A DNA stretch of 64,000 nucleotides from Ottowia flava (GTDB lineage Bacteria > Pseudomonadota > Gammaproteobacteria > Burkholderiales > Burkholderiaceae_C): NCBI RefSeq assembly GCF_042680565.1, contig NZ_JBHUEJ010000034.1:7032-71031 (forward strand). Direction: 5' to 3'. Positions 1 through 7,566 of this stretch are shown piece after piece; position 1 is the stretch's first letter; each line of letters begins with the position of its first letter. The position numbers and the translations under genes are program-made. The notes below the pieces were generated by a model, which was not told where the DNA came from, made no database searches, and was given only the letters and a program-made list of their open reading frames with translations.

Positions 1-707
1 ATTTCCATCTGCGTCTGCGCATCGAGCGCGCGCGCCAGCTGGTGCCACAGCATCCAGCGCATGCTGCGCCAGCTTGCTTCTGGCGTGGTGGCCGGGTCGC
101 ACCAGGCGGCCACGCGCAGGCGCGGGCGGCCGGCGCGGCTGGACCTGTCCACGGTGATGGCGACGCTGGGCGAGAGCTGGCCGGCCCACTGCAGCATCTC
201 GTCGATCAGCAGGTAGGTCATGCTGGAATCGGCAAACACCTGCGCCTGCGCCAAACCCTGGCGCACGCTGACCTGACGGCGCTTGAACCAGTCGCTGCGC
301 GTCGTCAGCGCGGCGCGGGCGACGTCGGCCAGGTTGAGCACCTCGCGGTGCTGGGCGGGCGGGTCTTCGCGCAGGCGCAGCATCTGCTGCGCGGCCAGGC
401 CGGCCTGGCGCGCCCGCTCGATCGAGTCGCGCAGCGGGCCCAGGCCGTTGACCAGGCCGGGCTCCAGCCGGTTGAGGCGGTCGAGCTGTTCGCTGGCCGC
501 GTTGAGCGAGGTGGAAACCTCTTCGCCCATCAAGCGCACCACGTCGGGCCAGGGGATCGGCGGGCCGTCCGCGGCTACGGTGGCGGTCAGCCCGTTGGCG
601 GCGGCCATGTGCGGCCGGCTGCGCTCGACAGGCCTGGCAGGCGCAGCGGCGTCCGGCGGCACCCGCGTGCGGGCGGCCTGTCGCAGGGAAAACCAGTTGA
701 GTGCCAT
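1..707 (-). CDS. Sensor-histidine-kinase-like protein, partial (3' end outside window)
   Basis: An open frame starts at an ATG at 707 behind a very strong ribosome binding site (AAGGAGG in the minus-strand leader) and runs off the left edge after about 235 codons. The protein begins MALNWFSLRQAA. After a Pro/Ala-rich linker comes a helical region (EEVSTSLNAASEQLDRL) that looks like a histidine-kinase dimerisation helix. A following stretch, LNLADVARAALTTRSDWFKRR then YLLIDEMLQWAG, resembles the start of an HATPase domain with its N-box. No phospho-acceptor His is obvious in the visible part, so it may be a degenerate, kinase-like protein. The ATP-binding G boxes would lie outside the window. 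The family call is inference. Confidence 0.5.
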   Translation of the reverse strand, partial: MALNWFSLRQAARTRVPPDAAAPARPVERSRPHMAAANGLTATVAADGPPIPWPDVVRLMGEEVSTSLNAASEQLDRLNRLEPGLVNGLGPLRDSIERARQAGLAAQQMLRLREDPPAQHREVLNLADVARAALTTRSDWFKRRQVSVRQGLAQAQVFADSSMTYLLIDEMLQWAGQLSPSVAITVDRSSRAGRPRLRVAAWCDPATTPEASWRSMRWMLWHQLARALDAQTQME

Positions 708-873
708 GTCAGCCTCCTTCCTAGCATGAAGCCTGCTGCGCCCGGGACTCCACCCAGCGACGCGCAGGCGTGCGATGTGGCAGCAAAGTATAGGGGCCGG
801 GGCACCATCAGTGCGTGCTCAGCTTGCGTGCAAGGCCGTTTGGCCGGCCCAAGGAGCAGTGCGGCGGGCGTGT

Positions 874-2181
874 TCAGCGCAGGTTGCTGGCCACGCGGCT
901 GCGCATGCGGTGCACGTCCAGTGCCGAGACTTCCGGCGCGCCGTTGCCCCAGCTGGCGCGCAGGTAGGTCAGGACGGCGGCGATTTCGCGGTCGCTCAGC
1001 ACCAGCGTGAAGGGCGGCATGCCGAACGGACGCGGGTGGCCGGCGGTATCGGGGGCGAAGCCCCCGTAGAGCAGGGTTTGCAGCAGGTTGTCGGTCTGCG
1101 CCATGGTCACGGCGCGGTTGCCGGCCAGCGGCGGGTAGGCCCCGCGCACGCCCTGGCCCTGGGCGCCGTGGCAGTCGACGCAGTGCTGCTGGTAGAGCTT
1201 TTCGCCTGCGACCACGGCGGAGGTGCGCACGGGCGGACGGTCGCGCGTGGGTGCGGGCCCCTCGGTAGGCGGCAGCGCCTTCAGGTAATCGGCCATGGCG
1301 CGCAGGTCGGGTTCGCTCAGGTATTGCGTGCCCTGGGTGACGACTTCCGTCATCGGGCCGCTGACCTGGCCGTGGGGCGCGACGCCGGTGCGCAGCAGGG
1401 CAACGATCTCGTCCACCGGCCAATCGGCCATGCCGGCTTCGCGCGGGGACACGAGCGAGGGCGCGTACCAGCCTTCGCTGGCCATCAGCCCGCCGCCCAG
1501 GCTTTGCCAGTCGCCGCCGCCCCAGCCGTCGCGCGGCGCGTGACAGGCCGAGCAATGCGCCACGGCGTAGGTCAGGTAGGCGCCACGCACGATGGTGGGG
1601 CTGTTCTTGCCGGGGGCGGGCAGCGAGGGCGACGCGCCCGCCTTGAAGTACAGCGCGCGCCACACCGCCAGCGCGGCCTGCGTACCGTAAGGCCAGCGCA
1701 GGTCGTGGTCGGGCACCTGGGTGCGCACCGGCTTCAGGCTGCGGAAGTGGGCGAACAGCGCGTCGGCGTCTTCGCGCGTGAGCGCGGTGGTGTGTGTGTA
1801 CGGGAAGGCCGGGTACAGCAGGCGGCCGTCCGCGCCGCGGCCGTAGTGCAGCGCGCGCCAGAAGGTGGCGGCGTTCCACTGGCCGATGCCGGTGTCGGCG
1901 TCGGGGGTGAGGTTGCTGGTGTAGAGCGTGCCGAACGGTGTCGGGATGGCGCGGCCCCCCGCACCCGCGACGCCGCCGCGCGTCGTGTGGCAGGCCATGC
2001 AGTTGCCGGCGCGCGCCAGGTAGGCGCCGCGTTCCAGCAGCGCGGGGTCGTTGGTGGCGGGCGCCGTGGCGCTGGCGCCGCTGACGTCCACGCCGTCGCC
2101 GAAGTTGATCCACCACAGCCAGGCGCAGGCCAGCAGCAACAGCGCGATCAGCCCGCCGCCGATCCAGACCAGGCGCTTCAT
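874..2181 (-). CDS. Triheme c-type cytochrome, membrane-anchored
   Basis: Protein of 435 aa with an N-terminal hydrophobic segment (residues about 5-25), an uncleaved anchor or signal peptide, followed by three CxxCH heme c sites: CMACH at 61-65, CSACH at 210-214 and CVDCH at 334-338. Three spaced heme domains in about 430 aa match the cytochrome subunit of membrane alcohol, aldehyde or gluconate dehydrogenases, which pass electrons from a periplasmic dehydrogenase to quinone or oxidase. No dehydrogenase partner is next to it. The ATG at 2181 is chosen because it forms an ATGA overlap with the stop of the upstream diheme cytochrome. A further upstream in-frame ATG would add 11 residues that do not look like a signal peptide. 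Substrate unknown. Confidence 0.85.
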   Translation of the reverse strand: MKRLVWIGGGLIALLLLACAWLWWINFGDGVDVSGASATAPATNDPALLERGAYLARAGNCMACHTTRGGVAGAGGRAIPTPFGTLYTSNLTPDADTGIGQWNAATFWRALHYGRGADGRLLYPAFPYTHTTALTREDADALFAHFRSLKPVRTQVPDHDLRWPYGTQAALAVWRALYFKAGASPSLPAPGKNSPTIVRGAYLTYAVAHCSACHAPRDGWGGGDWQSLGGGLMASEGWYAPSLVSPREAGMADWPVDEIVALLRTGVAPHGQVSGPMTEVVTQGTQYLSEPDLRAMADYLKALPPTEGPAPTRDRPPVRTSAVVAGEKLYQQHCVDCHGAQGQGVRGAYPPLAGNRAVTMAQTDNLLQTLLYGGFAPDTAGHPRPFGMPPFTLVLSDREIAAVLTYLRASWGNGAPEVSALDVHRMRSRVASNLR

Positions 2182-2936
2182 CGCGCGGCCCCGGGCAGCG
2201 GCGCAGTGCCGCATTTCAGGTCGGGCGCGCCGGCCGGCACCTCAGGCAGCCTGGGCGCGGGGCTCGGGTCGGTGGGTACGGGTTGCGCAGCCAACCAGCT
2301 GACGACGGCGTAGGCATCGCTGTCGCTCAGGCGGCGCACCACGTCGGCCATGCAGTCGGGCGCGTGGGCGCGGCGCTGTCCGGTGCGCCAGCCGCCCAAT
2401 TGCGCCATCAGGTAGTCCAGCGGCAGGCCCAGCAGGCCAGGGACCTGGGGCAGGGCGCCCGTCAGCGCCTGCCCGTGGCATTGCACGCAGGCGGGCAGAC
2501 GCAGCGAGGGGTCGCCGTGCAGGGCCAAGTCGCGTCCGCGGGCCAGCACCGGCGCGGCGGCGCGCTGGGCGGGGGCTACCGGCGCCGGGTAGGGCACCTG
2601 CAGGTTGGCGAAGTGCTGGGCAATTTCGTGCAGGTAGGCGTCGGACAGCGGGTCGACCAGACGCGTCATCAGCCCGTAGTGGCGCCGACCGTCGCGGAAG
2701 TTGAGCAGCTGGTTGTACAGGTAGCCCGCTGGCTTGCCGGCCAGGCGCGGGTAATAGCCGTCCGGGCCCGCCCGACCCTGGTCACCATGGCACGCGGTAC
2801 AGGCCTGTGTGCGCTGGGCCATGTCGTCGACAAAGCGCGGCGCGGCGGCCAGCGCGGGCGCCAGTGCGATCAGCGCAGCGGCCAACGCGGCCCGCAGGCC
2901 CGGGGCCACGCCTCGAATACGAAACGCGCGGCCCAT
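2178..2936 (-). CDS. Diheme cytochrome c (c4-like)
   Basis: Protein of 252 aa. A signal peptide is visible (Arg residues, hydrophobic core around residues 15-30, cleavage likely near ALAAAP). Two heme c motifs, CTACH at 46-50 and CVQCH at 150-154, sit in two similar domains, the layout of cytochrome c4-type electron carriers of the periplasm. It lies 5 nt behind the OmpA-like lipoprotein gene and overlaps the triheme cytochrome by ATGA, so the four genes 4044-874 are probably one transcript. The two cytochromes likely form an electron-transfer pair; the electron donor is not in the window. Confidence 0.85.
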   Translation of the reverse strand: MGRAFRIRGVAPGLRAALAAALIALAPALAAAPRFVDDMAQRTQACTACHGDQGRAGPDGYYPRLAGKPAGYLYNQLLNFRDGRRHYGLMTRLVDPLSDAYLHEIAQHFANLQVPYPAPVAPAQRAAAPVLARGRDLALHGDPSLRLPACVQCHGQALTGALPQVPGLLGLPLDYLMAQLGGWRTGQRRAHAPDCMADVVRRLSDSDAYAVVSWLAAQPVPTDPSPAPRLPEVPAGAPDLKCGTAPLPGAAR

Positions 2937-2941
2937 GCCGG

Positions 2942-3544
2942 TCAGCGGATGGTGATTTCGGCGCGGCGGTTACGCGGCTCGGGCGTGTTGTCGGGCGTGG
3001 GCACGACCGGCTGACGCTCGCCGCGACCGACCGCGTCGACGCGCGCGCGGTCGAAGCCGCGCGACACCAGCAGGTCGCGGATGGCCGACGCACGCTGCAG
3101 CGAAAGCTGGTCGTTCGATTCCACCGTGCCGACGCTGTCGGTGTGGCCAGTCACGATGATCTCGCCTCCCGGACGAGCTGTGGCGCGCGCCAGCACATCG
3201 GCCAACTGGTTGGTGGATTCGGCGGTCAGGTGCGAGCCACCTGTCTCGAAGTACAGCGTGAGTTGCTGCTCCGGCGCCGGCTGGGCCGCCAGCAGCTGTT
3301 GGTAGCGGCGGTTGACCTGCTCGGGCGTCAGCTGATCGGTTTCGAGCTGTTGCTGGGCACTGACCTTGGCTTCGCTGTAGGGCGTGGTCAGCACGGTGCT
3401 GGCTTCGCGCGAACGCACCTCGACCGCGCCCTGGCGACCTTCCTGAGGCAGCAGCACGACCCGGGTGGCGGGAGCGCAGCCGGCAACGACCGTGCCCAGC
3501 AGCATCAGGCCGAGCAGGCGGGTCACTGGCTTGGCGGCGTTCAT
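2942..3544 (-). CDS. OmpA-family peptidoglycan-associated lipoprotein
   Basis: Protein of 200 aa with a lipoprotein signal (LLGTVVAGC, lipidated Cys at about 23). The C-terminal half is an OmpA/MotB peptidoglycan-binding domain: LYFETGGSHLT, then IIVTGHTDSVG and LSLQRASAIRDLL, ending in the typical RNRRAEITIR. The domain binds diaminopimelate in peptidoglycan from an outer-membrane anchor. The start overlaps the stop of the FecR-domain gene (ATGA at 3541-3544), so the two are translationally coupled. FecR plus OmpA gene pairs are common in beta-proteobacteria, often with a CHASE2 cyclase that is absent here. Confidence 0.85.
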   Translation of the reverse strand: MNAAKPVTRLLGLMLLGTVVAGCAPATRVVLLPQEGRQGAVEVRSREASTVLTTPYSEAKVSAQQQLETDQLTPEQVNRRYQQLLAAQPAPEQQLTLYFETGGSHLTAESTNQLADVLARATARPGGEIIVTGHTDSVGTVESNDQLSLQRASAIRDLLVSRGFDRARVDAVGRGERQPVVPTPDNTPEPRNRRAEITIR

Positions 3545-4044
3545 GGGCTTTCCTCCACGATGAAGTCGGTGCCGCGCACGCCGATCACCGTGGTCGGCGT
3601 GGTGACTTTGACGTGTTCAGGTTTGATCTTGGCGATCAGCCCCGTCACCATGCGCAGGCTGCCGCGCGCCAGGCTGACCATCAGGTTGCCGTCCTGCGTG
3701 GTGGGGTCGAAATCGAAGGTAGAAAGGTCGACCGAACTCTCGGGCCCGACGGCCAGCACCGTGCCATCTTTCAATGTGAGCGCGGCGCTGCTCTTGGAGC
3801 CGGTCAACACGCGGTCGGAGGCCATCAGCGCGCCGCCCACCAAGGCAGCACTGCGCACATTGCCGCGCACCACGGTGACCTCGCCCTGGACGGTCTTGAA
3901 GGTGCCGTGGCGCGCATCGCCAGCGATGGTGGCGCGCTGCGTTGTGGAAGCGGCCGGTGCAGGGGTTTGGGCCAGCACGGCCGAGGCGGCTAGCAGGCCG
4001 GCGCAGCCCATCAGGCGGGCAGTCAAGATGAATCGGGGGGGCAT
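3541..4044 (-). CDS. FecR-domain periplasmic protein
   Basis: Protein of 167 aa with a signal peptide (MPPRFILTARLMG, hydrophobic core, cleavage after AVLAQ). The rest matches the FecR domain: GEVTVVRGNVRSA, DRVLTGSKSSAALTLKDG, then ESSVDLSTFDF and a C-terminal TTVIGVRGTDFIVE. In this stand-alone, secreted form the domain is not the TonB-linked sigma regulator. Such proteins are usually found with OmpA-like lipoproteins, as here. It is the first gene of the four-gene minus-strand cluster ending with two cytochromes. Exact function not established. Confidence 0.8.
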   Translation of the reverse strand: MPPRFILTARLMGCAGLLAASAVLAQTPAPAASTTQRATIAGDARHGTFKTVQGEVTVVRGNVRSAALVGGALMASDRVLTGSKSSAALTLKDGTVLAVGPESSVDLSTFDFDPTTQDGNLMVSLARGSLRMVTGLIAKIKPEHVKVTTPTTVIGVRGTDFIVEESP

Positions 4045-4237
4045 GACGCTCTCCAGCGGCGCGGGACTTCACAAGGCCACGCCAAAGCTTTTTATATGCC
4101 AATGGTACCAGCGGGCCAATGGGCGCGATGCGCGTGCGGCGGTGACAATCCGAACCCACGGTGGTGCCACGGCGCGGCCGCCCGTGCTGGTTGCGCGCCC
4201 GCGATACTCCCTCTTTTCAGGTTCGGCCTACCTTTTT

Positions 4238-5281
4238 GTGACCCTCGTTCTCGCCCCCATGGAAGGCCTGCTGGACCACGGCCTGCGCGACATCCTGACG
4301 CGCGCCGGGGGCGTGGACCGCTGCGTGTCCGAATTCATCCGCATCACCGACCAGCTGCTGCCACCCCGCAGCTTCATCCGCGTGGTGCCGGAGCTGCTGC
4401 GCGGCAGCCGCACGCGCTCGGGCGTGCCGGTGCGGCCGCAGCTGCTGGGGTCCGACCCGGTTTGCGTGGCCGAGAACGCCGCGCGCCTGGCCGAGCTGGC
4501 CCCGGCCGGCATCGACCTGAACTTCGGCTGCCCCGCCAAGACCGTCAACCGCCACCGTGGCGGCGCCGTGCTGCTGAACGAGCCCGAACTGGTCCACGCC
4601 ATCGTCGCCGCTGTGCGCCGCGCCGTGCCGGCGGCGATCCCGGTGTCGGCCAAGATGCGCCTGGGCTACGAGGACGACGGCCCCATGCTCGACTGCGCCC
4701 GCGCCATCGAGGCGGCCGGCGCCAGCGAACTCGCCGTGCACGCGCGCACCAAGGCGCAGGGCTACAAGCCGCCTGCTTACTGGGACGCCATCGCGCGCAT
4801 CCGCGCCGAAGTGCGCCTGCCCATGATCGCCAACGGTGACATCTGGAACGTGGCCGACGCCTGGCGCTGCCGCGCCGAAACCGGCTGCCATGACCTGATG
4901 CTGGGCCGCAGCATGGTGCGCCGCCCCGGTCTGGCGCTGGCGATTGCGCAAAGCCAGGCGCCGAAGGACCCGCTGGGCGGCACCGCAGAAGGCGTGCCGT
5001 CCGACACCGACCCGGCCGTGCGGGCCCTACCATGGCGCCGGATCGAGCCACTGCTGGTGGATTTCTGGGCCGACGTCAGCTCGCGTGTGGAGCGCCGCCA
5101 CCGGGCGGGGCGCCTCAAGCTGTGGCTGACCTATCTGCGCCACGCCTACCCGGAGGCCGACCAGGCGTTCGACGCGCTGCGCCGCATCAACGACGCCCCC
5201 GCTATCGACGCCTGGATACTATCGATTCAGGAGCGGCTTGCGCAGGTGGTTGTAGCGCCAGAGGCCGATTTTGTTCTGTAA
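4238..5281 (+). CDS. dusC: tRNA-dihydrouridine synthase C-like (DusC)
   Basis: Flavoenzyme reducing uridine to dihydrouridine in tRNA with FMN and NADPH. Translation from the GTG at 4238 gives 347 aa beginning MTLVLAPMEGLLD. This is the Dus FMN-binding start; the open frame extends far upstream but that part has no homologous look. Catalytic Cys98 lies in DLNFGCPAKTVNRHRGG. AKMRLGY, AVHARTKAQGYKPPAYW and IANGDIW are the further FMN and tRNA contact motifs, and Cys98 falls at the position known for DusC. An oddity is that the last ~21 codons (from about 5217) lie inside a copy of the dispersed intergenic repeat, so the C-terminus seems to have been replaced or extended by the repeat. Confidence 0.9.
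   Translation: MTLVLAPMEGLLDHGLRDILTRAGGVDRCVSEFIRITDQLLPPRSFIRVVPELLRGSRTRSGVPVRPQLLGSDPVCVAENAARLAELAPAGIDLNFGCPAKTVNRHRGGAVLLNEPELVHAIVAAVRRAVPAAIPVSAKMRLGYEDDGPMLDCARAIEAAGASELAVHARTKAQGYKPPAYWDAIARIRAEVRLPMIANGDIWNVADAWRCRAETGCHDLMLGRSMVRRPGLALAIAQSQAPKDPLGGTAEGVPSDTDPAVRALPWRRIEPLLVDFWADVSSRVERRHRAGRLKLWLTYLRHAYPEADQAFDALRRINDAPAIDAWILSIQERLAQVVVAPEADFVL
5217..5279 (+). repeat. Dispersed Comamonadaceae-type repeat, copy 1
   Basis: Contains AGCGGCTTGCGCAGGTGGTT followed by GTAGCGCCAGAGGCCGATTT, close to the shared core GCGCAnGTGGTTGTAgGGCCAG. It is translated as the C-terminus of the DusC-like gene. Confidence 0.75.
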
Positions 5282-5345
5282 TGGGGTGCAGCGCTGCGTC
5301 GCACCGCTGACCTTGCTGTCTTGTTCTTGTTGAAGGGTTTCACCT

Positions 5346-6317
5346 GTGGCTTCCAGCCTGCTCTTGCTGATCGACGACATCGCCGCTGTCCTGGACGATG
5401 TGGCCGTCATGACCAAGGTCGCGGCCCGCAAATCGGCCGCCATGGCCGACGATGTGGCCGTGCTGACCAAGCTGTCGGCCAAGAAGACCGCCGGCGTGCT
5501 GGGCGACGACTTGGCGCTCAACGCGCAGCAGGTCACCGGCGTCAGCGCCAACCGCGAGATCCCGGTGGTCTGGCAAGTCGCCAAGGGTTCGATGGTCAAC
5601 AAAGCCATCCTGGTGCCCGCGGCGCTGGCCATCAGCGCCTTCGCGCCCTGGGCCGTCACGCCGCTGCTGATGGTCGGCGGCGCCTTCCTGTGCTTTGAAG
5701 GCTTCGAAAAAGTCGCCCACAAGTTCCTGCACAAGGAAGAGGCCGACAGCCACGAAGCCGAACTGAAAGCCGCCGTGGCCGACCCCAACGTCGATATGGC
5801 CGCCATGGAAAAGGACAAGATCAAGGGCGCCGTGCGCACCGACTTCATCCTGTCGGCCGAGATCATCGCCATCACCCTCGGCGCCGTCGCCGGGCAGGAC
5901 TTCTGGACCCAGCTGGCGGTGCTCACCGGCATCGCCCTCATCATGACCGTGGGCGTCTACGGCCTGGTCGGCGGCATCGTCAAACTGGACGACCTGGGCC
6001 TGTACCTCAGCCAGAAGGCCAGCAGCACCGCGCAGTCGATCGGCCGCGGCATCCTGTGGCTGGCGCCCTGGTTGATGAAATTCCTGTCGGTCGCCGGCAC
6101 CGCCGCCATGTTTCTGGTCGGCGGTGGCATCATTGTGCACGGCATCCCGGCGCTGCACCACCTGGTCACCGACTGGAAGACCGCCGCCGGAGGTATCGGC
6201 TGGCTGGTCGAGATGCTGGCCAACGCCGGCGTCGGCATCGTCACCGGCGGCATCGTCGTGGCGGCGGTCACGCTGTTTCAGAAACTGCGCGGCAAGAAGC
6301 CAGCGGCGGCGCATTGA
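5346..6317 (+). CDS. DUF808 family inner-membrane protein (YedI-like)
   Basis: Protein of 323 aa from a GTG start at 5346, beginning MASSLLLLIDDIAAVLDDVA, the hallmark start of the DUF808/YedI family. Several hydrophobic stretches follow (around ILVPAALAISAFAPWAVTPLL, IIAITLGAVAG, IALIMTVGVYGLVGGIV, GTAAMFLVGGGIIVHGIP, and near the C-terminus), so it is a polytopic membrane protein. Length matches the family (about 300-320 aa). The biochemical role of the family is unknown. Stands alone after dusC with 64 nt between them. Confidence 0.85.
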   Translation: MASSLLLLIDDIAAVLDDVAVMTKVAARKSAAMADDVAVLTKLSAKKTAGVLGDDLALNAQQVTGVSANREIPVVWQVAKGSMVNKAILVPAALAISAFAPWAVTPLLMVGGAFLCFEGFEKVAHKFLHKEEADSHEAELKAAVADPNVDMAAMEKDKIKGAVRTDFILSAEIIAITLGAVAGQDFWTQLAVLTGIALIMTVGVYGLVGGIVKLDDLGLYLSQKASSTAQSIGRGILWLAPWLMKFLSVAGTAAMFLVGGGIIVHGIPALHHLVTDWKTAAGGIGWLVEMLANAGVGIVTGGIVVAAVTLFQKLRGKKPAAAH

Positions 6318-6397
6318 TGCAGGCCTGGGCCCCTGGCTGGGCTACTGTCGGTTTTCGCGCAGGCCAGGCAGCACCGGCGCACTAGGAAAACTACCTA

Positions 6398-6412
6398 CTG
6401 GGTGATACCCAG
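6398..6412. promoter_or_regulatory. Palindrome CTGGGT-GAT-ACCCAG in a convergent gap
   Basis: Perfect 6-bp inverted repeat with a 3-bp spacer in the 237-bp gap between the convergent DUF808 and lysR genes. It is preceded by ACTAGGAAAACTACCTA. The layout resembles a regulator binding site, yet no gene starts here; it may be a relic of a lost promoter. The rest of the gap (6413-6554) shows nothing clear, apart from a weak resemblance to the dispersed repeat near 6500-6520. Confidence 0.35.
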
Positions 6413-6554
6413 CTGGTAAGCGCACGAACTGGCAGACGCGCTCGCCCTCCAGACCGCATTACAAGTCTTTTATGGCTGTGGGCATTGCTGGATCAGCGCA
6501 GCCAGCTATCCATAGTGAAGCAAAGCGGTCACCGACTGACGGCGACACGGCTGC

Positions 6555-7481
6555 TCATGTTGCAGCGGGCTTCGCCTCCGGCCAAGCCGCAAACCGCGCC
6601 ACCAGATGCTCCACCAGCGCGTGCACGCGCGCGGGCACGAAGCGGTTGCTGGGCAGCGTGGCGTACAAGGTGTAGGGCTGGCCGGCCCAGTCGGGCAGCA
6701 GGGCGACCAGTTGGCCGCGCTGCAGGGCGGCGTGCACGTCCAGCCGGGACTTGTAGACGATGCCGGCGCCGGCCATGGCCCATTCGCGCGCAACGGCGCC
6801 GTCGTCGGCGCTGCGGTCGCCGCTGATGGGCACGTCCAGCTGTTCGCCAGCGCGCTCGAAGGACCAGCGCTGTTCGCGCCGCCCGCCGATCTGCAGGGCA
6901 ATGCAGTTGTGCTGCGCCAGCTCGCGCGGGTGCGTGGGCGTGCCGCGCCGCTGCAGGTAGGCGGGTGCGGCGCAGGCCACGCGCCGCGTGGTGCACAGCG
7001 GGCGCGCGACCAGCTGCGAGTCGCGCAGTTCGGCCGCGCCGTAGCGCAGGGCCAGGTCGACCGCGTCGCGCCGCACATCCAGCACCTGATCGCTGGCCGA
7101 CAGGGCGATCTGCACGCCGGGGTGCTGCGCCAGGAAGTCGTCCAGCCAGGGCAGCAGCACGCTGCGCCCCAGATCGGACGACACGGCCAGGCGGATGCCG
7201 CCACGCAGCGCGCCCACCGCGGCCGACGCCTGGCTGGCGCCTTCGTCGATCAGCTCCAGCGCGCGGGTGGCGTAGTCCAGCAGGGTCTGGCCCTGCGGCG
7301 TCAGGCGCATGGCGCGGGTGGACCGCTCGAACAGGCGCACCTGCAACTGCGCTTCCAGCCGCTTGAGCATGGCGCTGGCCGCCGCTGGGGTAACGCCCAG
7401 CGCCCGCGCCGCCGCTGTCAACGAGCCGCCTCGCGCGGTCTCAACCAGCACGCGCAGGTCACTCAGATTTTCAAACTGCAT
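6555..7481 (-). CDS. LysR-family transcriptional regulator
   Basis: Protein of 308 aa. The N-terminal winged helix-turn-helix is clear: FENLSDLRVLVETARGGSLT, ALGVTPAAASAMLKRLEAQL, VRLFERSTRAMRLTPQG. An effector-binding domain (residues about 90-300) of the LysR substrate-binding fold follows. It is divergent from the alcohol-dehydrogenase-like gene at 7567 with 85 bp between starts, the usual arrangement of a LysR regulator and its target. The intergenic region holds GAAT-N9-ATTC type half-sites (around 7489-7512) that could be its operator. Inducer unknown. Confidence 0.9.
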   Translation of the reverse strand: MQFENLSDLRVLVETARGGSLTAAARALGVTPAAASAMLKRLEAQLQVRLFERSTRAMRLTPQGQTLLDYATRALELIDEGASQASAAVGALRGGIRLAVSSDLGRSVLLPWLDDFLAQHPGVQIALSASDQVLDVRRDAVDLALRYGAAELRDSQLVARPLCTTRRVACAAPAYLQRRGTPTHPRELAQHNCIALQIGGRREQRWSFERAGEQLDVPISGDRSADDGAVAREWAMAGAGIVYKSRLDVHAALQRGQLVALLPDWAGQPYTLYATLPSNRFVPARVHALVEHLVARFAAWPEAKPAAT

Positions 7482-7566
7482 TTGAAGAATATGGAAATGA
7501 TTCGGTATTCACAAAGCATTGTGCATTTTCTACAGTGACTCTCATCTTCTTTTTTGGAGCCCCGAG

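Noticed and set aside
2807..4237. N-terminal extension of the dusC frame over the FecR/OmpA genes
   Set aside because: The Dus family start is at MTLVLAPMEG (4238); the upstream part is antisense to real genes.
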